DNA of 64,000 nt. Source: Erythrobacter cryptus DSM 12079 (GTDB taxonomy: Bacteria; Pseudomonadota; Alphaproteobacteria; Sphingomonadales; Sphingomonadaceae). The notes beneath the pieces are model-generated. The model saw only the letters and a list, made by a program, of their open reading frames with translations. It ran no database searches and was not told the origin of the DNA. Below are positions 18,198 through 26,624 of this stretch, in pieces. The position numbers and the translations under genes were made by a program. Position 1 is the stretch's first letter; each line of letters opens with the position of its first letter. The DNA lies in the NCBI RefSeq assembly GCF_000422985.1, contig NZ_AUHC01000009.1, positions 62,001-126,000 on the forward strand. The letters run 5' to 3'.

Positions 18198-18845
18198 TTA
18201 TCGGCCCTGAAGCATCGGGGCGCGCGCGATCATCGCATCGAGCCGTGCGACCGCGGCCGCCAGCCCCTCGCGCCACGGCGCATCGGCGGGCGAGCGCGCC
18301 ACCAGCCCGGCCCAGATGTCGCGCGCGGCGCGCACCTCGCCGCTCTGGAGATAGGCATAGCCGAGGAAATATTCCGCCCCCGGATGGGCCGGATCGATGG
18401 CCCGAGCGCGGTTGAAGGCCTCGACCGCCGCCGGGGTGACATTGCCATCGGCATGGCCGATGAGCGCGAGGCCGAGCGCGAGCCAGCCTTCAAGATCGCG
18501 CGGGTTTTCGGCCAGGCCGCGCTGGAGCAGGCCGGCGGCATCGGCAAACTGCCCGCGCCGGGCAAAGGCATCGGAGGTGACGATATAATCGGGCGGCGGC
18601 ACCGCACGGTCGAACAGCGCGGCGCGGCCCTCGACCATGGCTTCGCCCTCATTATTCATCGCCCCGCCGGGGGCCTTGGGGGCCGCGGCAAGCCCGGGCG
18701 AACCCTGCCAGGCATAGCCCGCAAGGCCAAGCGCCAGCACCGCGCCGAACAGCGCCAGCCCTTCGCGCGGCAGGCGCAGCACCAGTACCGCAAAGGCAAA
18801 GGCGCCAAGCGCCAGCGCGCCGACCGCAAGCCAGGTGGCGATCAT
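18198..18845 (-). CDS. ccmI: TPR cytochrome c biogenesis protein CcmI-like
   Basis: 215 aa with two N-terminal membrane helices (about 5-25 and 30-48) and a periplasmic tetratricopeptide region (about 90-205; repeats around FARRGQFADAAGLLQRGL, AVEAFNRARAIDP and GYAYLQSGEVRAARDI). CcmI/CycH hands apocytochrome c to the haem ligation complex. It is the last gene of a seven-gene ccm operon and overlaps ccmH by 4 bp. Short compared with CycH of rhizobia (over 350 aa), similar to sphingomonad versions. Confidence 0.85.
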   Translation of the reverse strand: MIATWLAVGALALGAFAFAVLVLRLPREGLALFGAVLALGLAGYAWQGSPGLAAAPKAPGGAMNNEGEAMVEGRAALFDRAVPPPDYIVTSDAFARRGQFADAAGLLQRGLAENPRDLEGWLALGLALIGHADGNVTPAAVEAFNRARAIDPAHPGAEYFLGYAYLQSGEVRAARDIWAGLVARSPADAPWREGLAAAVARLDAMIARAPMLQGR

Positions 18846-19273
18846 GCTTCCTCCCCCCCCGCCCCGCCGCGGCGCCGCCCGAGCCGGCGCAGCAGCACCC
18901 CGGCGGCGATCAGGATCACCAGCGCGGGGATCACGAAAAGCGGCCAGGTGGTGGTGCTGACCCGCGGCTCGTAGCTGACATAGTCACCATAGCGCGCGAT
19001 CAGCCAGGCGCGGATCTCCTCCGGGCTTTCGCCGGCAAGGATGCGGCTGCGCACCTGGTGGCGCATGTCACCGGCCATCGGCGCATCCGAATCGGCGATC
19101 GATTGCGACTGGCACTTGAGGCAGCGCAGCGTGTGCATCAGCGCGGCGGCCCTGGCCTCGAGCGCCGGGTCTTCAAGCTGAGTATAGGCGTAAGGGGCAG
19201 GCGGCATGGTGTCCTGCGCCAGCGCCGGCAAGGCGATGAGGGCCGCGAGAAGGACGAGCAAAGCGCGGATCAT
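18842..19273 (-). CDS. ccmH: cytochrome c-type biogenesis protein CcmH
   Basis: 143 aa. Periplasmic thiol reductant for apocytochrome c, anchored by a C-terminal membrane helix (about 108-128). After a signal peptide ending near ALAQ (residue 20), the redox motif LRCLKCQ is seen with Cys51 and Cys54, followed by the family segment ADSDAPMAGDMR and ARYGDYV. It overlaps ccmG upstream and ccmI downstream by 4 bp each. It matches the short (CcmL-type) CcmH, with the TPR part encoded separately by ccmI. Confidence 0.95.
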   Translation of the reverse strand: MIRALLVLLAALIALPALAQDTMPPAPYAYTQLEDPALEARAAALMHTLRCLKCQSQSIADSDAPMAGDMRHQVRSRILAGESPEEIRAWLIARYGDYVSYEPRVSTTTWPLFVIPALVILIAAGVLLRRLGRRRGGAGGEEA

Positions 19274-19800
19274 TTCGCCTTCTCCAGCTCTTTCAGCAGC
19301 AGCGGCACGTGTTCGGGCCGAATATCGCCGATGTGCTGATAGCGGATCACGCCCTTGGCATCGATCACGAAGGTCTCGGGCACGCCCGAGGAACCGATCG
19401 CCAGCTGCACCTCGGAAATGGGATCGGCGCCGATGCGGCTATAGGGATTGCCATGGCGGGCAAGGAAGGCGGCGACATCCTCGGGCCGATCGCGGATGGC
19501 GATGCCGACGATTTCGACCCCGCGTGCCTTGAGCGCCTCGAGCTGGGGCGCTTCGGCGATGCAGGGCAGGCACCAGCTTGCCCAGATGTTGAGCAGGCGC
19601 GGCTTCCCCCCGACGAGATCGGCCCGCGCAAGGCCGGGCAGCCCGGCAAAGGCCGGCTGAAGCGCGAAATCGGGCAGCGGCTGACCGATCATCGCGCTTT
19701 CGACGAACTGGTCCTTATCCTGCGTGAGCATATAGGCGGCAAGGCCGGCGAAGAAGGCGAACAGGCCAAGCGGCACCCACAGGGCAAGACGGCGCGCCAT
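19270..19800 (-). CDS. ccmG: thiol:disulfide oxidoreductase CcmG/DsbE
   Basis: 176 aa membrane-anchored thioredoxin-fold protein that reduces apocytochrome c or CcmH in the periplasm. One N-terminal membrane helix (residues 5-25) precedes the thioredoxin domain with active site WCLPC (Cys77, Cys80). The CcmG-specific acidic pocket stretch and GVPETFVID with the cis-proline region are present. It starts 6 bp after ccmF and overlaps ccmH. Confidence 0.95.
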   Translation of the reverse strand: MARRLALWVPLGLFAFFAGLAAYMLTQDKDQFVESAMIGQPLPDFALQPAFAGLPGLARADLVGGKPRLLNIWASWCLPCIAEAPQLEALKARGVEIVGIAIRDRPEDVAAFLARHGNPYSRIGADPISEVQLAIGSSGVPETFVIDAKGVIRYQHIGDIRPEHVPLLLKELEKAK

Positions 19801-19806
19801 GAGAGC

Positions 19807-21789
19807 CTATTCCGCCGGAACCGGGGCGCCGGCAAGCGCTTCGAGATCGGCCCGCCGCGCCGCGCCCTGGCGGCGCGCCATGCGCCGCTTGAGATCGACC
19901 CGCACCCGGCCCGCGATCGCCAGCACGCCGCCGAGCGCAATCAGCATCCCGCCATACCAGATGAAGGTGACAAAGGGCTTCCACCACAGCCGCAGCTGCC
20001 AGCGCCCATCGGCGGCCTGATTGCCGATCACCGCATAAAGCTGGCCGTTCCAGCGGGTGAGGAGCGCGCTTTCGCTGGTCGATTGCGGCGGCGACCAGAA
20101 ATTGCGCGCCTGGGGGGTGAGGATCACCGGCGCGCCATCACCTTGGCGCACCGCAAGGCGCGCCTCGATCGCGGTCCAGTTGGGCCCGGCCACGGGCACC
20201 ACGCGCTCGAGCGTCACGGCAAAATCGCCAACCTCGACACTGCCCCCTGGCGCCACCGCGGCGAGGCGCTCCTTGGTGAAGGCGCCTTCCGAGGCCATGC
20301 CGAAGAGCGCCACCGCGACCCCAAAATGCGCCAGCACCATGCCCCAGGTCGCCACCGGCACGCGGGCGAGCCGGCGCCCGCGCAGCGGCAGGAAGGCCGC
20401 AACGCCAAGCCCCGCGGCAAGGCCAAGGCCAAGGAGCGGCAGGAAGGGGAAGGAGCCGAAGAAGCTCACCGCCGCGATCACGCCGATGATGAGCGCGGCC
20501 ACCAGCATCACCTCGAACTGGATGCGCTCCGGCCTGTCCGCGCGCCAGCGCAGCAGCGGGCCCACCGCCATCACCAGCAGCATCGGCACGGCAAAGATCG
20601 CGCTCGCCGGGTTGAAATAGGGCGGGCCGACCGAGACGCGCACGTCAAAGGCTTCGGTGAGCAAGGGATAGAGCGTGCCCAAGAGCACGATCCCCAAGAT
20701 CGCCGAGAGCATGACATTGTTGAACACCAGCGCGCCCTCGCGGCTCAGCGCGGCAAAGCGCTTGCCTTCGGCCACCGCTCCGGCGCGCAGGGCAAAGATG
20801 GCAAAGGCCCCGCCGATATAGAGCGCGAGCAGGCCGAGGATGAAGGCCCCGCGCTCGGGATCGACGGCAAAGGCGTGCACGCTGGTGAGCACGCCCGAGC
20901 GCACCAGGAAGGTGCCGAGCATCGACATCGAGAAGGCGAGCACGCCGAGCATGATCGTCCAGGTGCGCAGGGCATCGCGCGCGGCGAGCACGCTCACCGA
21001 ATGGAGCAGCGCGGTGGCCGCGAGCCAGGGCATCAGCGAGGCATTCTCGACCGGGTCCCAGAACCACCAGCCACCCCAGCCCAGCTCGTAATAGGCCCAG
21101 TAGGAGCCGGCGGTGATCCCCAGCGTCAGCAGCACCCAGGCCCCCAGCACCCAGGGGCGCATCACCCGGGCAAAGGCCGGGCCGACCGCGCGGGTGAGCA
21201 GCGCCCCCATCGCCAGGCTGAAGGCGACCGAGAGGCCGACATAGCCGGCATAGAGCGTGGGCGGGTGGAAGGCGAGGCCGATGTCCTGGAGCAGCGGGTT
21301 GAGGCCGCTGCCCTCGGCGGCGGGCACGGGCAGGCGCTCGAAGGGGTTGGAGGACAAGAGCAGGAAGGCATAGAAGCCGAGCGCGACGAAGCCCTGCACC
21401 GCCAGCGTCGCGCCCAGGGTGCGCTCGGGCAGGCGGCGCTCGAAGGCGGCGAGCAGGCCCCCGGAGACCGCCAGCACCGTGACCCACAGCAGCATCGAGC
21501 CCTCATGATTGCCCCAGGTGCCGGTGAGCTTGTAGATGAAGGGCTTCATCGAATGCGAATTGGTCGCCACCAGCTTGATCGAAAGATCGGTGACGGCAAA
21601 GGCATAGAGCAGCATGGCAAAGGCAAGGCTGGCGAGCAGCGCCTGCACCACCGCGGCCGGGCGGGCATAGAGCGCGAGCGGGCTTGCCGCGCCCTCACCC
21701 CCGCGCAGCGCCGCCGCCCCGGCAACGAGCTGCAAGGCCGCGAGCGCCGCTGCGAGCCACAGGGCGGCAAGGCCGATCTCGGCGATCAT
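19807..21789 (-). CDS. ccmF: cytochrome c haem lyase subunit CcmF
   Basis: 660 aa polytopic membrane protein, the core of the holocytochrome c synthetase, joining haem from CcmE to apocytochrome c. The WWD haem-handling domain is clear (GGWWFWDPVENASLMPW near residue 235-252), with conserved histidines in the flanking loops (GTWGNHEGSM and HSVSVLAARD). Length is normal for the family. It lies in the run ccmE-ccmF-ccmG with 40 bp and 6 bp gaps. Confidence 0.96.
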   Translation of the reverse strand: MIAEIGLAALWLAAALAALQLVAGAAALRGGEGAASPLALYARPAAVVQALLASLAFAMLLYAFAVTDLSIKLVATNSHSMKPFIYKLTGTWGNHEGSMLLWVTVLAVSGGLLAAFERRLPERTLGATLAVQGFVALGFYAFLLLSSNPFERLPVPAAEGSGLNPLLQDIGLAFHPPTLYAGYVGLSVAFSLAMGALLTRAVGPAFARVMRPWVLGAWVLLTLGITAGSYWAYYELGWGGWWFWDPVENASLMPWLAATALLHSVSVLAARDALRTWTIMLGVLAFSMSMLGTFLVRSGVLTSVHAFAVDPERGAFILGLLALYIGGAFAIFALRAGAVAEGKRFAALSREGALVFNNVMLSAILGIVLLGTLYPLLTEAFDVRVSVGPPYFNPASAIFAVPMLLVMAVGPLLRWRADRPERIQFEVMLVAALIIGVIAAVSFFGSFPFLPLLGLGLAAGLGVAAFLPLRGRRLARVPVATWGMVLAHFGVAVALFGMASEGAFTKERLAAVAPGGSVEVGDFAVTLERVVPVAGPNWTAIEARLAVRQGDGAPVILTPQARNFWSPPQSTSESALLTRWNGQLYAVIGNQAADGRWQLRLWWKPFVTFIWYGGMLIALGGVLAIAGRVRVDLKRRMARRQGAARRADLEALAGAPVPAE

Positions 21790-21829
21790 CGCGCCGCCTC
21801 CGGGCGCACGGGCTTGCTGCGTGGCACGA

Positions 21830-22291
21830 TCAGTTCAGCCCCACCGTGGTTTCAGAGGCCATCTTGGCCGCTGCCGCCGTGTCCATACCCTCAAGCTCGC
21901 GGGGCACATAGTTCTCATCGTGCTTGGCCAGGAGGTTGGTGGCGCGGAACACCCCGTCCGCCCCGAGGCTGCCCTCGGCCACCACGCCCGAGCCTTCAAC
22001 GAACAGATCGGGCAGGATGCCGGTGTAGCGTACCGGGATCGCCGCATCGCTGTTGCCGGTGACCCGGAAGGTGACGGTGACGCCATCAGCAGCGGTGGTG
22101 AGCGAGCCCTTCTCGACCATGCCGCCGAGCCGCACCGCCTGGCCCACCGCGGGCGGATCAGCCGCCATTTGCTCGGGCAGGTAGAAATAATTGGCCTGGT
22201 TGCGCAGCGCCCAGGCGGCAAGCAGGCCAGCCCCGATGATCGCCACCAGCGCGATCACCACCAGCACAAGGCGTTGATGCTTGGCCTTCAT
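21830..22291 (-). CDS. ccmE: cytochrome c maturation haem chaperone CcmE
   Basis: 153 aa. Periplasmic haem chaperone anchored by an N-terminal membrane helix (residues 8-28), with an OB-fold domain and the covalent haem-binding histidine His124 in AKHDENYVP. The tail after His124 is short and flexible. The start is the ATG giving MKAKHQRLV; longer in-frame upstream sequence runs through ccmD and is not CcmE-like. It begins 13 bp after ccmD. Confidence 0.96.
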   Translation of the reverse strand: MKAKHQRLVLVVIALVAIIGAGLLAAWALRNQANYFYLPEQMAADPPAVGQAVRLGGMVEKGSLTTAADGVTVTFRVTGNSDAAIPVRYTGILPDLFVEGSGVVAEGSLGADGVFRATNLLAKHDENYVPRELEGMDTAAAAKMASETTVGLN

Positions 22292-22304
22292 CGTGTGCTC
22301 CCTG

Positions 22305-22445
22305 TCAGCGCCGCCGCGTCGCATCGCGCCGCGCCTCGGCCCGGTGCATGGCGCGCCAGGCCCAGATGATGAGCGCGCCAAGCGCAATCGTAGAGACGGC
22401 ATAGGCGAGGATCACGAAATCCCATTGGTCGAGTGCCTCGCGCAT
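22305..22445 (-). CDS. ccmD: haem exporter protein CcmD (46 aa)
   Basis: A 46-residue gene, MREALDQWDFVILAY at the start, then one membrane helix and a basic tail (HRAEARRDATRRR). This is the size, topology and position of CcmD, which stabilises CcmC-CcmE and helps release haem-loaded CcmE from the CcmABCD complex. Its ATG overlaps the ccmC stop (TGATG), and ccmE starts 13 bp after its stop. Sequence is poorly conserved in this family, so the call leans on position, length and topology. Confidence 0.88.
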   Translation of the reverse strand: MREALDQWDFVILAYAVSTIALGALIIWAWRAMHRAEARRDATRRR

Positions 22446-23206
22446 CAGGCCTGCTCCATTGCCACGCCCGCCGCCGCCGGCGGCGTCTCATCCTCGAGCG
22501 CGCGGCGGCGCAACCGCGCTTCGACCTGACCCTCGGCGATCAGCGTGCGCATCCGCATCAGCACGATCCCGCCGAACAGCAGCGAGAAGCCCAGCACCGC
22601 CACCAGCAGCGGCACCAGGAAGGTCGCCTCAATCGCGCTCTTGCCTGCGGTGATGCTGGGCGGCTGGTGGAGCGAGTTCCACCACACCACAGAGCGGTTG
22701 ATGATCGGCACGTTGATCGCGCCGACCATCCCGAAGATCGCGGCAATGCGGCTCGATCCGCCCTCGCGGCTGGCCGCCTCGGTGAGCGCCAGATAGCCGG
22801 CATAGAGGAACAACAGCACGAGCATGCTGGTCAGCCGCCCGTCCCATTCCCACCAGGTGCCCCAGGTGGGCCGCCCCCAGATCGAGCCGGTGGCAAGGCA
22901 GATGGCGCAGAACACCATCCCCGGCACGGCAATCGCGCGCGCGGCGATGGCGGCGAGCGGATGCTTCCAGATCAGCAGCATGGCAGAGGCGATCGCAATC
23001 CCCGCCCAGCCGCCCATGCCGAGCCACGCGGCCGGCACGTGGATGAACAGGATGCGCACGGTCTCGCCCATCAGCCGGTCGGGCGGCACCGCCAAGAGGC
23101 CCCAGCCAACCGCGCCGAGCGCAATCACCAGCCCGCTCCAGAACAGGAGCGGGGTGAGCCACTTGGCCAGCGACAGGAAACGGGTGGGATTGGCGTAGAT
23201 GTGCAT
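22445..23206 (-). CDS. ccmC: haem transporter/handling protein CcmC
   Basis: About 253 aa with six membrane helices and the tryptophan-rich WWD signature (TWWEWDGRLTSM near residue 118-129) that presents haem to CcmE. The start is the ATG giving MHIYANPTRFLS, consistent with family length; a longer frame to 23266 is not CcmC-like. It is the first gene of the operon ccmCDEFGHI. CcmA and CcmB, the ATPase and permease partners, are not next to it and must be elsewhere. Confidence 0.95.
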   Translation of the reverse strand: MHIYANPTRFLSLAKWLTPLLFWSGLVIALGAVGWGLLAVPPDRLMGETVRILFIHVPAAWLGMGGWAGIAIASAMLLIWKHPLAAIAARAIAVPGMVFCAICLATGSIWGRPTWGTWWEWDGRLTSMLVLLFLYAGYLALTEAASREGGSSRIAAIFGMVGAINVPIINRSVVWWNSLHQPPSITAGKSAIEATFLVPLLVAVLGFSLLFGGIVLMRMRTLIAEGQVEARLRRRALEDETPPAAAGVAMEQA

Positions 23207-23315
23207 GATGGGTCGCTTTGGCGCGGGGGCAGCCTTACACCCGAACCGGACGATAAGGCAATTCACCCAAGGGCGAATTCGTTCCCGCCGCCAAGGCCCG
23301 ATCAGCCCCGACCGA

Positions 23316-24383
23316 TCAGCCCCGCCCGATCAGCTTCTGCGCCATGCGGTCGGCCACCACGTCGGCAGGTTCGCCGCGCGCCGCGCTTTCCTGCCAGATG
23401 GTCTCGAGCCGCGCGGGGATCTGGCCGATCAGCCGGGTGACCTCGGCAAGATCGGCGCGGCGCCCTTCGCGCCGGGCGAGATATTCGATCCCCACCGAGA
23501 TGATCCCCCCGGCGTTGATGACGTAATCGGGGGCATAGAGGATGCCGCGCTGTGCCAGCAGCGCGCCGTGCTCGGGCCGGGCAAGCTGGTTGTTGGCCCC
23601 GCCCGCCACGATCGCGCAATCGAGCGCGGCAATGCGCGCCTCATCGAGGATGGCGCCCAAGGCATTGGGGCTGAAGACATCGCAGGGCGTTGTCATGATC
23701 GCCTCGCTCGGCACATGCGCCGCGCCCAGCTCTGCCGCCAGCGCCGCAGCGCGGCCCGCATCAATATCGGCAAGCGTGAGGCGCGCCCCGTCGCGCGCCA
23801 GCAGCCGCGCCACCCCGCCGCCAACGCTGCCCGTGCCCTGGAGCGCCACATGCACCCCGGCAAGGCTGTCCTTGCCGAGCTGGTGGCGCACCGCCGCCTT
23901 GATGCCGAGATAGATGCCTTGCGCGGTGAACGGCCCGGGATCGCCCCCGGCCTCGCCCGCGCCCTTGACCGGCAGGCCGGAGACATGGACGGTGCGCGCG
24001 GCGATCGCCACCATGTCAGCTTCGCTCATGCCGACATCCTCGGCGGTGACATAGCGCCCGCCGAGCGCCGCGATCGCATCGCCGAAGGCCGCGAGCATGG
24101 CCTGCGTCTTGGTGCGCTCAGGGTCGGCCAGGATCACCGCCTTGCCCCCGCCCAGCGGCAAGCCGGCCATGGCGTTCTTGTAGCTCATCCCGCGCGCGAG
24201 CCTGAGGCAATCGCGCATCGCCGCGGCCGGATCGGCATAGTGCCAGAAGCGGGTGCCGCCCGCCGCCGGGCCGCAATGGGTGGAATGGATCGCGATGATC
24301 GCGGTCAGCCCGCTTGCCCTATCGTGCACCAGCTGCACCAGTTCGTGCGCGTCAAAATCGGGCTCGGCCCAGAAAGCGGTCAT
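23316..24383 (-). CDS. Glu/Leu/Phe/Val family amino acid dehydrogenase
   Basis: About 355 aa. NAD-dependent oxidative deamination of a branched-chain or related amino acid to its 2-oxo acid. Family motifs are present: the substrate lysines in GMSYKNAMAGLPLGGGKAV, the catalytic aspartate in TAEDVGMS, and a Rossmann fold with GTGSVGGGVA. The closest well-known type is leucine dehydrogenase (about 350 aa). The start was set at the ATG giving MTAFWAEPDFD; upstream in-frame sequence overlaps tRNA-His. A single gene, convergent with nothing, lying between tRNA-His and the ccm operon. Confidence 0.88.
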   Translation of the reverse strand: MTAFWAEPDFDAHELVQLVHDRASGLTAIIAIHSTHCGPAAGGTRFWHYADPAAAMRDCLRLARGMSYKNAMAGLPLGGGKAVILADPERTKTQAMLAAFGDAIAALGGRYVTAEDVGMSEADMVAIAARTVHVSGLPVKGAGEAGGDPGPFTAQGIYLGIKAAVRHQLGKDSLAGVHVALQGTGSVGGGVARLLARDGARLTLADIDAGRAAALAAELGAAHVPSEAIMTTPCDVFSPNALGAILDEARIAALDCAIVAGGANNQLARPEHGALLAQRGILYAPDYVINAGGIISVGIEYLARREGRRADLAEVTRLIGQIPARLETIWQESAARGEPADVVADRMAQKLIGRG

Positions 24384-24442
24384 CACAATCCCCTGTCGGG
24401 CGCGGAGCCGGGCGGCACGACGAGAACGGGGTGAAGGACGGA

Positions 24443-24520
24443 TGGGGCGACCAACGGGGTTCGAACCCGTGACCTCCGGTACCACAAACCGGCGCTCTAA
24501 CCAGCTGAGCTATGGTCGCC
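24443..24520 (-). tRNA. tRNA-His (GTG)
   Basis: Complete cloverleaf on the minus strand. The anticodon arm is CCGGT-TTGTGGT-ACCGG with anticodon GTG; the T arm is ACGGG-TTCGAAC-CCCGT; the acceptor stem is GCGACCA/TGGTCGC. The extra 5' G (G-1) opposite C73, the identity element of tRNA-His, is encoded, and the 3' CCA is also encoded in the gene. Confidence 0.97.
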
Positions 24521-24754
24521 ACACGCCCCGTGCCCGCATAGCACCTTCCCGGTGCGTGCCAAGCCCGCGCGAGGCCGCGCGGATTACCCATGGCGCGCGG
24601 GCGGTCAAGCCCGCGGGGCGCGGGGCAAGCGCCTGTTGCACAAAGCCCCCGCCAAGGGAAGCGAAAACTGCCACGCGCGCAGCTTCGCGCAAGATTGTTG
24701 CGCACGCCGCCGCGCCATTGCCAAGCCCGGCGCGGCTTCTATCCTCACGGAGCC

Positions 24755-25390
24755 ATGCTCGCCGCTGCCGATTCCATCGCCGCCCGCCTCGCCGCGCACC
24801 CGGGGATGCAGCGCGTGCCTACCCCCAAGGCCGAGCTGTTCCAGTGCCGCCGATTCGCCAACCCGGAGCTGTGCGCGGCGCTGATCGACCTCATCGAGCG
24901 CGACCGGCGCCCCTCGACCATCGCCGATGACAATGGCGATCCGCTGTTCCGCACCAGCGAGACCTGCGATCTTGCCGCCGATTTCGCGCCGGCGCAGGAG
25001 GTCGAAGCGCTGCTGAGCGCGGTCTCGGGGCTAGATCCGGCCTTTGGCGAGCCGCTTCAGGGCCAGCGCTATGCCGTGGGGCAGGAGTTCAAGCCCCATA
25101 CCGACTATTTCGTGCCGGGCGGGCGCGACTATCACAAATATTGCAGCCTTTCGGGCAACCGCACCTGGACCTTCATGATCTATCTCAATGACGTGCCGGC
25201 AGGCGGGGCTACCCGCTTCAAGCTGCTCGACAAGACCTTTCAGCCCGAGGCGGGCAAGCTCCTTGCCTGGAACAACCGGCTCGCCGATGGCAGCATCAAC
25301 CCGATGACGCTGCACCACGGGATGAAGGTGCGAAAGGGAATCAAATACGTGATCACCAAGTGGTATCGCGAGAAGGAATGGAGGGGATGA
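24755..25390 (+). CDS. prolyl 4-hydroxylase-like 2-oxoglutarate/Fe(II) oxygenase
   Basis: 211 aa. The C-terminal double-stranded beta-helix has the iron triad His115-x-Asp117 (KPHTDYF) and His187 (LHHG), and the 2-oxoglutarate-binding Lys197 (GIKY), as in the prolyl 4-hydroxylase alpha-subunit family. The target is unknown; some bacterial relatives hydroxylate a proline of EF-Tu. The ATG at 24755 gives a protein starting MLAAADS; upstream in-frame sequence is basic and unlike the family. Its stop overlaps the start of the DksA-like gene (ATGA), so the two are co-translated. Confidence 0.88.
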   Translation: MLAAADSIAARLAAHPGMQRVPTPKAELFQCRRFANPELCAALIDLIERDRRPSTIADDNGDPLFRTSETCDLAADFAPAQEVEALLSAVSGLDPAFGEPLQGQRYAVGQEFKPHTDYFVPGGRDYHKYCSLSGNRTWTFMIYLNDVPAGGATRFKLLDKTFQPEAGKLLAWNNRLADGSINPMTLHHGMKVRKGIKYVITKWYREKEWRG

Positions 25391-25707
25391 TGCAGGACTA
25401 TTCTGATCTGGCCGCCAAGCTGCGCGCGCGGCTGGCCGAACTGACGGCACGGGCCGACGAGATCGAGGAGGATCTGCGCCATCCGCTCGATCCCGATTTT
25501 TCCGAGCAGGCGATCGACCTTGCCGATGACGAGGCGCTCGAGGGGATCGACGAGGTGCTGCGCGCCGAGGCCGCACAGGTGCGCGCCGCGCTCCAGCGGA
25601 TTGCCAATGGCACCTATGGCATCTGCGCCAATTGCGGTGCCGAAATCCCGCGCGCCCGGCTCGAGGCCCAGCCGGTGGCGACGCGCTGCGTCAACTGCGC
25701 TGCCTGA
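25387..25707 (+). CDS. DksA/TraR-type C4 zinc-finger protein
   Basis: 106 aa. An N-terminal acidic coiled coil (about 5-72) is followed by a C4 zinc finger with Cys80, Cys83, Cys101 and Cys104 (CANC and CVNC). The layout is that of short DksA/TraR relatives that enter the RNA polymerase secondary channel. The DxxDxA tip of true DksA is not obvious, although LADDEALEG lies where a tip would be, so ppGpp-related function is not assured. It is coupled to the oxygenase gene by a 4-bp overlap; a second ATG one codon later is equally possible. Confidence 0.85.
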   Translation: MMQDYSDLAAKLRARLAELTARADEIEEDLRHPLDPDFSEQAIDLADDEALEGIDEVLRAEAAQVRAALQRIANGTYGICANCGAEIPRARLEAQPVATRCVNCAA

Positions 25708-25714
25708 AACGCGA

Positions 25715-25738
25715 AAGGCGGCCCCGCAAGGCCGCCTT
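25715..25738. terminator. hairpin between convergent genes
   Basis: Perfect 9-bp stem AAGGCGGCC/GGCCGCCTT with a 6-base loop, 8 bases past the DksA-like stop. There is only a short T run, so it may act with Rho or bidirectionally for this gene and rpmE. A second small hairpin CCGCG/CGCGG follows at 25747-25760. Confidence 0.65.
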
Positions 25739-25781
25739 CCCCTGCGCCGCGATCACGCGGCTGCGCGCTGAGGCGCAAGGC

Positions 25782-26006
25782 TTACTTCTTGAGCGTGAGC
25801 CCGCCGAAGCGCTTGTTGAACGCCGCCACGCGCCCGCCTTCGGCCACCTGCTGGCGCCCCCCGGTCCAGGCCGGATGGCTGAGCGGGTCGATCTCGAGCG
25901 ACATCACGTCGCCTTCCTTGCCCCAGGTCGAACGGGTCTGATACTCGGTCCCGTCGGTCATGCGGACCGTGATCATGTGGTAATCGGGGTGCCCTTGGGC
26001 CTTCAT
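25782..26006 (-). CDS. rpmE: 50S ribosomal protein L31
   Basis: 74 aa. It has the L31 opening [14 protein letters not shown], the central [14 protein letters not shown] and the basic end. The zinc-binding CxxC pairs of C+ type L31 are absent, so this is the zinc-independent (C-) form, common in alphaproteobacteria. It is transcribed alone, downstream of the divergent end of the envelope cluster, with about 115 bp to fabZ. Confidence 0.95.
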   Translation of the reverse strand: MKAQGHPDYHMITVRMTDGTEYQTRSTWGKEGDVMSLEIDPLSHPAWTGGRQQVAEGGRVAAFNKRFGGLTLKK

Positions 26007-26123
26007 GTGCCTGTCCTTTGCAGCCTTTCGCCGGTGCCGACCGGCGGTGCTATGAATGGGAAGCGGCGCGCTTAGTGGGGATCGGGCGCAAATGCAACCT
26101 CTAATGATGCCGCCCCGCCCCCA

Positions 26124-26600
26124 TCAGGCAGGCGGATCGGCCATCATCGCGGTGAACTCGGCTTCGCAGGTGACCTTGCCCTCGACGCTGGCCTTGCCGG
26201 CGAAGCGATAGACGCGGCTGCGCTTCTGGGTGAACTCCACATGGAGATCGAGCAGGCAGCCAGGCGTTACCGGCGCGCGGAACTTGGCGTTCTCGATCCC
26301 CATGAAGATGACGAGCTTGCCGGTGCCGGCAAGCTCCATCGTCTCGATCCCGAGGATGCCGGCGGCCTGGGCCAGCGCCTCGATCTGGAGCACACCGGGC
26401 ATGATCGGGGCGCCGGGAAAATGGCCCTGGAAGAACTGTTCGTTCATGCTCACGGCCTTGACCGCGTGGATGCGCTCACCCAGCGTCATCGACCGCACCC
26501 GATCAACCAGCAGCAGCGGGTAGCGGTGCGGCAGGGCCTTGAGGATCCTGCCGATGTCATAATCCGCCGTGCCCGCTGCCGGGCCTGCCGCCTCGCTCAT
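26124..26600 (-). CDS. fabZ: 3-hydroxyacyl-ACP dehydratase FabZ
   Basis: 158 aa hot-dog-fold dehydratase of type II fatty acid synthesis. The family motifs [11 protein letters not shown] and [20 protein letters not shown] supply the catalytic His and Glu. It is the last gene of the minus-strand run rseP-bamA-ompH-fabZ. In most Gram-negatives lpxD precedes and lpxA follows this gene; here ompH lies 24 bp upstream and rpmE follows, with neither lpx gene present. Confidence 0.97.
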   Translation of the reverse strand: MSEAAGPAAGTADYDIGRILKALPHRYPLLLVDRVRSMTLGERIHAVKAVSMNEQFFQGHFPGAPIMPGVLQIEALAQAAGILGIETMELAGTGKLVIFMGIENAKFRAPVTPGCLLDLHVEFTQKRSRVYRFAGKASVEGKVTCEAEFTAMMADPPA

Positions 26601-26624
26601 GGCGCTCGCTCCCTTAAGCCCCTG

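Noticed and set aside
17016..18974. A long open plus-strand frame opposite kup and ccmI
   Set aside because: It is an antisense shadow of high-GC coding sequence: its product is His/Arg/Gly-rich, has no known domains and lies wholly opposite well-supported genes.
19309..22062. A 900-residue plus-strand open frame opposite ccmF and ccmG
   Set aside because: Low-complexity Gly/Arg/His product from antisense of GC-rich genes; no start signals or domains.
22288..22491. An alternative 67-residue Arg-rich frame in the ccmD region
   Set aside because: The 46-residue frame with a membrane helix matches CcmD in topology, length and overlap with ccmC.
24443..24520. tRNA-His as an integration site for a mobile element
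   Set aside because: No integrase, no direct repeat of the tRNA 3' end, and flanking genes are core.
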